A stretch of 64,000 nucleotides of DNA, taken from positions 2,849,501 to 2,913,500 of the forward strand of contig CM063299.1 in assembly GCA_032173965.1 (NCBI GenBank), read 5' to 3'. Made by a program: the position numbers and the translations under genes. This DNA comes from Sitta carolinensis. Lineage: Eukaryota > Chordata > Aves > Passeriformes > Sittidae. This document shows positions 37,301 to 46,478 of the stretch, piece after piece. Each line of letters begins with the position of its first letter. Positions within the stretch are counted from its first letter, which is position 1. The notes under the pieces are model-generated. The model ran no database searches, had not been told where the DNA came from, and saw nothing but the letters and a program-made list of their open reading frames with translations.

Positions 37301-40300
37301 TATTCTCATTGCTGGGAGGATCTTGGGCTTAAAAACAGTGAGAGCTGACAGAGTGCGTGTGCAGAATAATGGAAGAATCATTGTTTCCTTCCTCTGTTGT
37401 CTCTTTTAGCTTGAATTTGTAAATGTTGTGATATTCCCCAGTGCTTCAGTGCCTGTCTGGCAGCTGTGCCATGTTTATGAAAATGCATCTTTAAAACACA
37501 TTTGTCTCTTGATAACAACAAAGGTCACAAGAACTCAGACAAAAAAAATAATAATAAAAAAAAAAATTTAATAAAGTCACAATTTCCTGTTCAATGAGTT
37601 GGGTTGTTTTCTTTTGTACTTGCAAAAGCCAATAACAGGGAACATTTGTTATTTGTATTCAGGAGGAAAAATACTATTCTGCAGCACAACACCACGGAGC
37701 TGTGGCAGTAACAAGCTGGGAGTGAATCAGCTGAGCCAAATGCCTGGGGCCAGGTAGAGAAACTCATTTTCATTGTTCTTCAGGCATAAATCAGCTTTTA
37801 AAGTGTGCTCTCTTCATTAATTCTGCTTAGAGATCTAATATTCAAATAAGGTGCCAGTGGTGGTTTTTAATGATTATCTACATAACTCAGCTCCTTGCTA
37901 AGAAAATACAAAAAGGGCTTTTCACAGGTCTCAAGGGATTTTGTTTTTTGCAGAGTTTGGAGGGGCTTTTTTTTTTTTTTTTTTTTTTTGCCTTAATGAG
38001 GGAGCTAAAATAGAGGAGGGAAAAAAAAAGCACCGTGTACATATCACAATTCCTTTTCCACTGATAAACCACAGCCTGAAACAGAGCAAAGATAATTCAA
38101 ATTAAGGCTTTGGTCACCTGCTTTAATTTTGCTGTGCTTTGGTTGTGCAGCTCAAGTGCCACGAAGCTCCTGCTTTTCCCAATCCCAGGGGATCAGCCCA
38201 GTGCAGGAATGTTCACTGGCTCTTGCCTGGGGGTAACATCACATTTGGCAGCCTGGGCACTCTTGGAGGTTTGGCTGTCTCCTCTGAAGAACAGGAGGGG
38301 TTTTTCTCCTGTAAATTTTAATTTTGCCAGCACGGGCAGAAATTGGCTGGAGCTCTGTGACTCTCAGGGCTGGGCTCCCTCCTGAGTTGCCTGGGCCAAA
38401 GGAAGGCACCAGCAATGGGGATCACTCAGCTGTAGGATAAAAAAAAAGAATGGTTTTGGTCTCTCCCTTCACTTAGGAACTTTTGGCATCAGCTCAGAGG
38501 GGAGCATCTGCCTAATCCTCTGTGACCTTGAGTGGGCTTGGCACAATCTGAGACATATCAAAGGGGGATGAAACAATGGAGGTGTGTTCTCCTGGATTTT
38601 GATTTCTTTTCTTTCATTTCACTTCTGTTCTGAAGCTGCAAATGTCAGTTAGAGGTTTTAACAAATCCTTAATCTGTTTAAAATGACATTTTTCTCCTCC
38701 CAATCTCCACGTTCTAAGGTTTTAAGCAAAAAGTGTTGATGAGCTGCTGGCTACCTCAGAGTGAAGGTAGTGCTTCAACTTCCTGAGAGAAAGGGAAGCA
38801 AATCCTCTTTCCATGGTTTTCTGAGGGTGAATATGACCTTTCCTCCCTCATTTCAGTGTGGATGCAGCACGAGAAGCAACGCTGTGGGAGCCACAGGAAG
38901 AATGCCAAGAAAAAGATGTGTAAGAGCCACATTTTATAGCAAAACTTCAGCAAATTGGTCATTAACGACAAAATTTTGTGTTGGTGCAAGGCAGGGAGAT
39001 GAGACAGACCAAGAGAAAACTCCCCAGGGTATTGAGAGAGTGTTTTCCTGTGAAAAGTTGTGAGATTGGTGTAAAAGAGTTGGAAATATTTTCATATTCA
39101 GAAGTAATTAACTGGGTGTTAATCTGGGCGTGCTTCTTCCCATTAAAGTGTGAGGGTTCCTGGTTTCTTCCCTCCATATGGCACAGGGGAAATAAAATCA
39201 CTTTAAAGAGCAAATCCTTCGTGTGCAGCCAAATAAATTTTATTACAGAAATAGTCCTGTGATTTTCAGGGGGAAAAAAAAAAAATTAGCAGGATATGTT
39301 TGTGACTCAGCTAATGGAGTTAATTTATTTTTACAGCTAATGGAGATTTGCATAAAATTCCTGATTTACAGGAGGTGTCTGTTCTTTTTCTGGCCTTTGA
39401 GGACAATGTAATCCAGGGTGTATCTCCCCAAAATTTGACCAATTTGGATTTAATTTTTTTTCACTTGGGGATGTGTCAGATCTTCAGCAGTCTCAGTTTA
39501 TCAGAGTCATTATTTTAAATGCTCCCAAGACCTACATTTAGTCTTAATTAATGGCTCATTAATTTTTATTAACCCTTGAGGTTTTCCCTTAGCTTTGGGG
39601 AATTTTTCCTCCCTTTTGGTTCCCATTTGGAGTTCCTGCCCTTTCTGGAAGCAGCTCCCTGAGCTGGTTTTATAGAAGGATTATTTAAGAAATCCTGGAA
39701 AGGAAGGGGAAGCAAATAATTAACCTTTTCAGCCCCTGCAACATTCCTGAGGATGGTGATCTGGGGCCTTGCAGGATTCCTGTGGGAACTTTCCAAGGGA
39801 ACATCTCCCTCCACTCCAGTGAGCTGGATAAGACTGCGCGAAATTAAAATTTCAAGACCCTGAAAATAGCAGGATCTGGTGATTCACAGGTGCAGGAAGT
39901 GGCCATTCTAACTGTCAGAACATCTCTCAATAATTCAGATCAGTGGCAGATATTCAGGATTTGTCCAGCATCCCCTGTGAGCAGAATTTCCAGAGGGGGT
40001 TGGAGTGTCAAACACCTCGGCTGAGCCACGCTCCCACCAGTGTCAGCACCCCCCTGGGCTCAGGTAATGCAGGGAGGGGGCAAAGAGCATTCCCAGGGAA
40101 TGATTTCTCCTCTCTTGTGCCAGCCAGACCTTTCTGCCAGGATTTTGGGATGTAAAAAACCATCCTGGTGAATCATGGCAGCTCCTCTGTGCAGAAATGT
40201 CAGGCTCGCAATGAGTAACCCCGAAGAAAGGCTGTTGTTCCTGTTTGAAATCTCATTGTCCAAAGAGAATTAAAGGAGAATTTGCAAGGGCACAGCTGAA

Positions 40301-43300
40301 AAAAATCACTGCCTGAAAGGTCTCTGGAGGATACTGGCAGCCTTCATCAATCAGAAATGAAGTCATTTGAATTTGAGCTGATACGTGTGGATTTTAGCAT
40401 TTTAGAGGCAATTTAATAAGCACTCAGTATGGTTGGAGTGTTGATAACAAGTTAAATAATATGGTAATAGTTTGTTGAACTGGAGTGCCTAAGAGTAATG
40501 AATGAACATTTGCTTTGTGCTTCTTTAATTTGGTGTAGCACAAATTAATGGAATTTCTCAGCTGGCAAAGTTTGGTCTGAGGTGGAACTCCTGGGTTATC
40601 ACTTTGGGTAACAGTTCCTCAGGAGTTTCTTGTGCAGGTGCCTGTTCCCTTTAAACATTTTTCTGCTTCTGTTGAAATGTGATAAAGATACAAAAAAAAA
40701 TCCAAAAATAATTCTCCAGCTTTGCTGTCTTTTCTTTCTTTTTCCCCCCACTTTTTTTTTTTTTTTTTTTTTTTTTAATTCTAGAGGAAAATTTTCCATT
40801 AGCCTTTGAGAAATACAAACACTGCCGTGAATTTTCTTCAGATTCTTCCTTTTGTGGCTCTCAAGACTCCTCCTCTGCAATGTTCAAGACTTTCACCACA
40901 GCCCATGAAGGGGAGAGGAGCATGGAAATTCCAGTGGTGGCTCCAAAAATTTGCCCATTTGGACTGAAAGAGCCTGTAAGTCAGAAAATAACTTACCCCA
41001 GGAGTTGCTTTAAATATTCTTTTAATGTTCCTTCAAATTATTTTTGGCAGCGCTTTTCCTGAAAATAAATGCAAGTAGAGAAATGCTTGTAGGTCTTTGT
41101 GAGTATTTTGGAATTGTGGCTCTGTAGCCAAGCCCTGATTGATTTCAAGGCAGTGTTGCCACTGATGATACAAAGATTTGGGTTCCCCTGCCCTCCATCC
41201 CTTCTCTGGCTGTAGGAATTTCCATTTCCCAGCCTTTGGAATCTTGGAACACACAGAGTGATCAAAACCTGCAAAAAACCTTGGGTTGGAAGAGCCCCCT
41301 TGGGCAGAGCTTTGTCCTTTTATTCTGCACAGTGGGGATTTGCCTCTGGTTACAAACTCTTAATCTGGGGGGGCTCTTCTGATGGACAGATGTGCCTGGC
41401 TTTAATAATGAAAGATTCCAAGCAGAGAATGGGAACTGAAGAAATCTTGGAGCTGTCAGAAAATTCCCATCCAGTTGTCCATTCAGAGAGTTAAAATAAA
41501 GATTATGTAGCTCACAGCTAAAATATGAGTGCACAGCAGCCTGAGCAAAAATTTTGACACATCAGTCTTGCTCTGTTTTCATATTCTGAAGTGATTGAAA
41601 AGCTCAGTTTAAAATTTAATGGTCAGGCTTTAATTGAAGGTTCTACTTCATTTTGGGTTTAGGATGTTGGAGGGGAGGACTGAAGATGAGCAGTTTCTCA
41701 ATTTACCTTCTTGTCTTTCATTCTGTTTGATCTCACACAGGTTGGGTTGCCACCAGTTGCTTCATCCCTGAGAAACCCCAGGCAGGCACCTGGTAAGTCT
41801 TTTATCTCAGCCTCAGTCAAAATAAATTGTTCAATAAACAGAGAAATGCATTTGAAAGGAAATTTAGCAGTCTATTAATTATTTTTCCTTTTTTCCCCCC
41901 TTCTTTTTTTTTTTTTTTTTGCTCCTGGATGTCTCTTTCCAGAGGGATAAATAGCTTTGCACTCAGCTTTGTGCTCCTGCTGCTAATTAGGTTATGGATT
42001 TTGTGTTGGCACCTGCAGACTAAGAACTCTGACCTCTAAATCAACCTCTGTTTGAAGTGTAAATATTACTGGCCTCAAATTTCTGATACAGCATGTGAGA
42101 GCTGAATGTGCAAGTCTGGCTCGGAATGATTTTTCCATTATGGAATTATTTAGGAAAATTTGATAAAATGTGAACGAGCCAGGCTCGTGCAGGGTGTTAA
42201 ATGAAATATGTAAGCAAGATGCTATCAGAGTGTAAGCCTGTGTCATGGTTATTAAGGATTAATCACTGCTAATTAACTAGGATTTTTTTTTTCTCAGTCT
42301 CAGCACTCTCAGAGGCTTCTCCCCCCTCCATTGATGAGCTGCCTCCACCAGCCCAAGAGCTGCTGGATGAAATTGGTAAGAGGCACTTCACCCCAAACGG
42401 TGGGAGGCTTTCCAGCTGGGCTCAGTCAGGATTTCTCCCAAACCATTCACTGCCAAAACACACCCAGAGCTTCCAAATTAGTTGCAGTCAACGGTGAGGA
42501 AGTTGGGCATCAACAGCTTAAATAACTGGCAGTTCTGGAAGCCTCTGCATTTCTCTGAGTGGTTCCTTGCTGCTGCTGCCAGCACGCTGAGTGCAGGTGG
42601 AGTTTAACAGAGAGGAATTCGGTGTACACTGAATTTTTCAAAGGTGTCCTGGAGCAATTCGTGTTCCCCATTAGAGAGCCAGCTGCACCCCCTGGGTGTC
42701 TGTGCAGAGCTCAGTGATTTACATTTCTTTTGTGTGTTCACACACATCTATAGTCAGAAAGTGGAAAAACTCTGCGTGGTTTTCACTGGGAGGGTGCTGG
42801 AGAAGAGCTTGCTTTGCTTATCCATCATTAAGCTCTTCCTAAATTAACACCAGACATTGGGATAATTAAAATGTCCATCCTGACCTTATTTCCTCATTCA
42901 CCAAAACAAGAACCTGTGGAGATTGGCATCAGCAGTGATGCCATTAATGGTGGTCAGGGGCAGTTTGTAGGTTAATATATAAAATAATTACAAATCATGT
43001 ACAGGTTTTCCTCTGGGGTTGGATGGATAAAGTTATGAGGTACTTTAGTGCAGAGTCAACCCAGACCAATATGGAAATAATGTTGTTTTTAACAGAACAC
43101 TTAAAGCAGCAAGATTCCCTCGCTCCAGACTTGGAAGGGATGGGACTGCAAGACTCGGGAGCACAAGTGAATGGTTTGTTGCTAGCAGTCCCAATGTAGA
43201 GATTAAAAATAGAAAATTCCTTTTGCCTTGCTGCAGAATGCCTCTGAGTCCTCCTCACTGTGTGTTCAGCTGGAACAATAAACTGCATTTTTAGCTTGGT

Positions 43301-46300
43301 GCCCCCACCAGTGTTTGCTGCCTTTCCCTGCCTGTTCCCTCCCAAGTCCTGCTGTGGGAGGTTTGCAGGTCTAACCATGAGAATTAATTTCCTGCTTTTA
43401 TTATGCCACTGTAGCTTTTGCTGTGTTCAAACACAGGTGACAAGACCCACAGGAGGAGAGAGGTGGTGGGCAGGTGATGTCAAATCCATTGAAGTTTCCA
43501 TTCTGGGAGGGTGATTCAGTTCAGAAAGTGGCCAGTGCACCCTACCTGTTAATGTTCCTAATTCTCCAGCATGAAATAATGCCTCTGATTTCACAGAGGA
43601 AGAAAATAGCTTCCACTGGGGTAATGAATATTGTATTTCCTGCTCTGTTACAAAGACAGCAGAGTGGTGAATCTTTGTGCTGCTGCAAATGCAAATGGTG
43701 CTAAGTGGGAATCATTTTTAGATGTACAACAAGTCGTGTCAGAGGAGCAGAAAACCTAAATGTTTATAGGCTGTGCTTTTTTTTTTTCCTCCAGTGAGTC
43801 ACAAAGTGAGCAGCAGTAAAAAAAAAAAGAAAAGCAGACAAAAAAAAAAAGGCAAAAAAAAAAAAAAAAAGGCAGAACATGAGTTAAGTCTGTAAGAAGC
43901 TAAATAGCACAGTCACTTGAGAAGGATGCTGGCACATGTTTGGTTATCCTACAGCTTTGTTAAATCTTTTCCTGAGGGATGGAAGTTCATTGGAGCTTCT
44001 TGTTTTTCGGGGGAGAGCACTGCAGCAGGCTGTTGCTGGCTGCTCAGTCACTGTGGGTTTCTTGTATTTGCATGAGGCACAGCTATTTCAGACTCCCCTT
44101 TCTGGTGGCAGCCTCGTGCTTCCTGCTTATCACAGCCCAGCAGAAGGGGCTGAAATATTCCCCATCAGCCTAAACCTGAGTTTGACCCTGTCCCCATGAA
44201 TTTCCAGCTCAGAAAGTTCTCCATGGGATGCCCTTCCCAGCCCCAGGGTCCCTGGAGCTGCAGGGTCTTTCACTCTCTCAGCCCTAAGCCCAACCCTAAC
44301 CCTGATTTCTGTGGGGAACAGAATTTGCTGATAAGTCTTTGAGGGGAAATCACTGGATTTTGATAAACAGGCAAACCAAGCTGGCATCCTCAGGTTTCCC
44401 TTGGATTTCTCTCCCATATCTGGGATTGGAAGGGGAAAGATTAAAGATTCATTTCCACATGCATTTTTCATTTCAGTGGGAAACAAAATGTTGAGTCCTG
44501 TGAATCTGGAAATGTGTTGGAGTGAAATATTTATCTGGGCCTTGCTGCTGGCCACCTTTGACTGCAGATAATGGGAATTTGTTCACTGGGAAAAAATCAG
44601 GCCAGTGAGGAAAGAGTGAGATGTGGGCAAAGTGCAGCAAAGAAAACAACATTTTCATGTCTTTATTATCTTCCTTTGATACTAAAATCTTGCTGTTTAT
44701 GTGAATAGCTCTTGATCAAGTTAAAATGGAAAACAGAGAGTCAGAAAAAGAATCTGAGGGAAATGAGAAGACAAATGAGAGTTTATGGACTAAGGAGTCA
44801 TTTAATCTAGCAGAGGATGCAGAAAGGTATGGAAAGGGAGGGGAAGGCATGTTTGGTTTTGAGTTACAAAGACTTAGAATTTTAACAAGATTTGCTGCTT
44901 ACAGAAAACCTTAAGTGCCCTTCTGACTGTTTAATTTGGGAATTTGCAGCATGAACCTTGTCACCATCACTTTGCAATCTTTTATTTAACAGGGCTCACT
45001 CCAGTCTTGATGATATTTTGGAAAGAATGCTCCATGCAGTTCCTGGAGATGAGGAGATCCAAGAACAACCTCGAGGGCACACTCTTGGGTGAGCTGATAA
45101 TTTATATTCGTGTTCCAGGTTTTGTTTTGTGTGGTGTGTACAGATCTGTGCAGGACTTCTCAGAAAATGGGCTGTGACTCCTTAGGGAGTAGAGTGTCAG
45201 GGAATTTGCCAGGAGACATCAATGTGAACACTCCTACTAAATCGAGAGGGAAAAGAATGTTTTGTTAATACAACATCCTGTAGGTGGAAAGTAAATACTT
45301 CAACAGGCTTGGAAGGCAGTCTGGTCTTCACAGAAATCAGAGATAATTTGACAGAATGGGGGAAATTTTTGAGACAGAGAAAATGTGCTTTAAGAGGACA
45401 GAGTCATGAAAGCTCTTTAGAAAGAGTTTGTGGAAATGGTTGTGCTTTCATGGCAGTAAATTAGGAAATGTGAAGAACACGGCAGAAGTCACTTAAACAT
45501 CATTTTAAGGGAAAGATTCATATCTCAAGTAACTTTTTTTCCTCTTAGAACTACAGGTCAGAGCCCAGTAACTCTGAACAGCCCCACAGTGAGTGCTCAT
45601 AAGTCATCCCTAACTTCTGTCTCACTAAGGAGCTTGAGACATTATCGTGTTTGACATCAGAATTTTCATGTTTATCCTGTTTAAAAATAAATAAATGACT
45701 ATGATACCCAAAACTCTGTCCTTCAAGGGCTGCCAGCCTGCAGGATCCAGAAGGTGCTGGAAGGAAGAATGGAGTAGAGGAGAGTGGAGCCTGGGCTGGA
45801 GGCAGAGCACCAGGAACTTCAGCAGGTGCTCTTTGTCTGTAGAGCTGCTGGATGCACCCAAAAGTTTGAAATGTCCCAGATAGATCTCTGGTTACTTTTG
45901 AAAATCCTGATGGTGAATTCTAAGTGTAGGAGCCTGGGGTGACATCCCTGGGGTGGTTATTGCACAGCAGGAGCAGCTGAGCCCCTGTTTTCTGGCAGAG
46001 CTCCACAGCTGAGCTGGGCTGGGGCTTCAGGGACTGAAATCAGAGTTGGTTTCTGATCCCACGAGGCTCCTGGGTGATGCACCAGGAGCAGCAGAGCTGG
46101 GGCTGGGTTCTCATTCCAGCTGTGGCTGAAGGAGTCGAGCAGAGAAACCTGGAGCACTCGATTCCCTTTGCTGACTCTGGGCCTTGTGTGGCTCTCCTGT
46201 GCTGAGCTGAATTTCCCTGTGTTTCAGACGAGCCCCCCAAGGATCAGAGATCCCACCCCCAGCAGCAGCTGGCTCCTGCTTCACCCTTCAGGTGAGACTC

Positions 46301-46394
46301 TCTGGAACTGTGGTAGAAATTGCAGAGGCACTCTGAAATCCCATTGCCTTCATCTTGTAGTTCATATAAGAACAAACAACTGCATAACCGGTTT

Positions 46395-46430
<36 letters not shown>

Positions 46431-46478
46431 GTCTCCTGCAGGATAATTGTTTTGGATGAGAGCTCTCTGCATGATTGA
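18082..46478 (+). CDS. TEX14: TEX14, germ-cell intercellular bridge protein, with apparent frame breaks
   Basis: Scaffold of germ-cell intercellular bridges, known in mammals to block abscission by binding CEP55. Supported coding exons: 18082-18217, 24849-24963, 25211-25376, 26026-26162, 26754-26835, 27238-27368, 28192-28305, 28605-28728, 29098-29275, 29726-29877, 30530-30720, 30926-31070, 31406-32341, 32514-(end unclear), 35181-35423, 35976-36076, 36333-36446, 36809-36899, 38857-38919, 39939-40063, 40785-40975, 41741-41792, 42298-42375, 43096-43173, 44709-44826, 44993-45088, 45549-45588, 46228-46291, 46442-46478. Phases agree through most of the gene. Unresolved are the middle (32514-35181, tentative exon 33001-33103), one exon before 38857, and 45589-46228. 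The C-terminus reads [12 protein letters not shown], as in the family. Exons 9 and 13 each carry a one-base break. Start chosen at [13 protein letters not shown], matching the family N-terminus. Confidence 0.93.
18727..18756 (+). promoter_or_regulatory. U3 copy 1 distal sequence element
   Basis: Inverted CCAAT box (GATTGG, 18727-18732) and octamer-like ATGTAGAT (18749-18756), 211-240 bp upstream of +1. A CCAAT box plus octamer is the known make-up of vertebrate U3 distal elements. The equivalents are 19913-19942, 21158-21187 and 23191-23220 for copies 2 to 4. Activity is inferred. Confidence 0.6.
18967..19180 (+). ncRNA. SNORD3: U3 small nucleolar RNA gene, copy 1
   Basis: U3 is the box C/D snoRNA of the small-subunit processome and base-pairs with the pre-rRNA 5'ETS and 18S region. 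The 5' end AAGACTATACTTTCAGGGAT and box A (GATCATTTCT) are as in vertebrate U3. So are the CCACGAGGA segment, TTCTCTCCTGAGCG (box B region), ATTGATGACCG (box C) and the 3' end GGCTGAGTGGT (box D CTGA). Length is 214 nt against about 217 in human. It has one C fewer than copies 2 and 3 in CCTGGCCCCTTG. An upstream GATTGG (18727-18732) with octamer-like ATGTAGAT (18749-18756) and a 3' box (19203-19214, GTTAAAGAAAGA) mark an independent Pol II snRNA-type gene. It lies sense-oriented in TEX14 intron 1. Confidence 0.95.
20151..20365 (+). ncRNA. SNORD3: U3 small nucleolar RNA gene, copy 2
   Basis: Same sequence as copy 1 except the CCTGGCCCCCTTG run (one more C) and CATGGG for CACGGG near the 3' end; 215 nt. 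The distal element has GATTGG at 19913-19918 and ATGTAAAT at 19935-19942, one base from the octamer ATGCAAAT. The 3' box-like GTTAAAAAACAG starts at 20390. Sequence upstream of GATTGG diverges from the other copies, so the shared unit is shorter on this side. All U3 boxes are kept, so it looks functional. Confidence 0.95.
20510..21005 (-). mobile_element. CR1 LINE fragment between U3 copies 2 and 3
   Basis: Reads on the plus strand like the reverse complement of the CR1 3' region: TGAGGCCTTTTCCTCTCATTC, CACTTGTTCCGTGGAGGAGA, the CCTCCTTTCAGGCAGTTGCAG block, CTGGACACACTCC, GGTCCAAACTGGACACAGGA and CCCCCAGGTCCTTTTCGTGC. It is strongly diverged, so it is an old copy. It separates two U3 units that are nearly identical. 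Confidence 0.85.
21397..21611 (+). ncRNA. SNORD3: U3 small nucleolar RNA gene, copy 3
   Basis: 215 nt, with all conserved boxes and the ATACTTTCAGGGATCATTTC 5' domain. The distal element is GATTGG (21158-21163) and ATGTAAAT (21180-21187), preceded by GGGGCGGGGCCACAGCGGG. The 3' box GTTAAAAACAGA is at 21636-21647. This copy keeps both the best octamer-like element and an intact 3' box, so it is a good candidate for an active copy. Confidence 0.95.
21648..22205. other. Spacer between U3 copy 3 and the pentamer array
   Basis: About 560 bp without a recognisable gene. It is less GC-rich than the U3 units. Open frames here are short and without family resemblance. Confidence 0.5.
22207..22999. 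repeat. GGATA pentamer satellite array
   Basis: About 0.8 kb of (GGATA)n, interrupted by GGATATA and GGGTAAGATATA variants, decaying at the right edge into AGAATAGAATAGAA. On the minus strand it reads TATCC repeats, which yields a spurious 300-residue open frame of ILSYP repeats. It lies between U3 copies 3 and 4 in TEX14 intron 1. Confidence 0.95.
23431..23644 (+). ncRNA. SNORD3: U3 small nucleolar RNA gene, copy 4
   Basis: 214 nt. It differs from the others by one missing G in the GAGCGGG segment (about 23518-23522) and by CCTGGCCTCC. Boxes A, B, C and D are kept. The distal element has GATTGG (23191-23196) and ATGTACAT (23213-23220). The 3' box-like GTTAAAAAATAGA is at 23667-23679 and is repeated downstream in a tandem duplication of the 3' flank. 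A pentamer array lies directly upstream of the unit. Confidence 0.94.
23641..23825 (+). repeat. Tandem duplication of the U3 3' flank
   Basis: Two units of about 90 bp. Each begins TGGTTTGTG(A/G)CCC, continues through a T run, TTATTATNGTTAAAAAATAG, ATCAGATTC, AACCCCTTGT and ACCCATCAG, and ends CTCCCATTT. The second unit starts near 23734. The first contains the end of U3 copy 4 and its 3' box; the second repeats the 3' box without a snoRNA. Confidence 0.85.
23968..24247 (-). mobile_element. Two tandem tRNA-Ile-derived SINE segments
   Basis: On the minus strand, 24032-23977 reads GCATGGTGGTGGCAATGCCA, then AGGTCGCAGGTTCGATCCCTGC, closely like the anticodon-to-T-arm part of tRNA-Ile. A second, more diverged version lies at 24182-24124 (CCACGGGTTCCATCCCGGC). 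Each is followed by a similar AT-rich segment (TTTACTTATTTATTAATTC), so a unit of about 140 bp is duplicated. tRNA-Ile-derived SINEs (TguSINE1) are known from songbirds. The family assignment is from memory. Confidence 0.7.
24293..24455. repeat. AT-rich minisatellite
   Basis: About three copies of a 45-50-bp unit built on CAGCTTATGGAGATTGTATT and a TTTATATTGTTGTATTTAT spacer, ending in shorter CAGATGTATTTATA variants. Confidence 0.8.
24470..24605. repeat. TATTTA hexamer microsatellite
   Basis: About 130 bp of TTTATA/TATTTA repeats with a few CTTATA variants, shortly before TEX14 exon 2. Confidence 0.9.
25648..25690. repeat. Short TTTCTAAG tandem repeat
   Basis: Four to five copies of the 8-bp unit TTTCTAAG in TEX14 intron 3. 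Confidence 0.75.
26754..30720 (+). CDS. TEX14: TEX14 pseudokinase-domain exons 5-11
   Basis: Exons 26754-26835, 27238-27368, 28192-28305, 28605-28728, 29098-29275, 29726-29877 and 30530-30720 encode the kinase-like fold. The beta-3 lysine is kept in RVTVKEL (about residue 267). The catalytic HRD is replaced by HRS in [11 protein letters not shown] (about 368-370), and the DFG region reads roughly CNLEH. This fits TEX14 being a pseudokinase. Later landmarks are [18 protein letters not shown] and VKSDVYSF. Exon 9 lacks one base of a G run at 29236-29238, which puts the last dozen codons out of frame; adding one base restores the family reading and the phase with exon 10. Confidence 0.92.
31406..32341 (+). 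CDS. TEX14: TEX14 exon 13 with acidic stretch and altered CEP55-binding motif
   Basis: Enters in phase 1 with [10 protein letters not shown] and carries LCSFEMNEI, like human CSFEINEI. The original frame stops at 31642-31644. The family reading resumes one frame over, through a long glutamate run (31766-31810), [12 protein letters not shown], and the hinge equivalent to the CEP55-binding motif at 32147-32167, here GPSSRDY followed by IPP. The exon is one base too long for its flanking phases, consistent with an insertion in a G run near 31633-31640. It ends at a GT donor after 32341. Confidence 0.85.
33001..33103 (+). CDS. TEX14: Tentative TEX14 exon
   Basis: Flanked by CATTTCAG and a GTGAGG donor, this stretch is open in a frame reading [14 protein letters not shown], then [17 protein letters not shown]. 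It ends in phase 1, which joins in frame to the well-supported exon at 35181 ([13 protein letters not shown]). I cannot match its own residues to the family, and the donor of the preceding exon (32514 onward) is unclear, because that frame reaches a stop at 32835-32837. Confidence 0.4.
34146..34668. repeat. 11-bp minisatellite in a TEX14 intron
   Basis: About 520 bp built from 11-bp units alternating between GTTAGATCAGT and GTTAAACCAGT, with a few shortened (GTTAATCAGT) and TTT-inserted variants. Units vary at only two or three positions, which suggests recent expansion. There are no spacers and no gene. Confidence 0.93.
43801..43872. repeat. A-rich tracts in TEX14 intron
   Basis: Successive A runs separated by GGCAGA/GGCA-like blocks. 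Likely slippage-prone sequence; no retroposon body is evident. Confidence 0.6.
46402..46430. repeat. 29-base T run in the acceptor of the last TEX14 exon
   Basis: An uninterrupted T run acts as, or sits inside, the polypyrimidine tract directly before GTCTCCTGCAG and the final TEX14 exon (46442). A 25-T run occupies the same place before the exon at 40785. Confidence 0.85.

Noticed and set aside
45689..45826. Possible extra TEX14 exon between 45588 and 46228
   Set aside because: A CAAG acceptor and a GTGCTC donor bound an open segment that would fix the phase of the next exon, but the residues do not convincingly match the family, so it was left out of the exon list.
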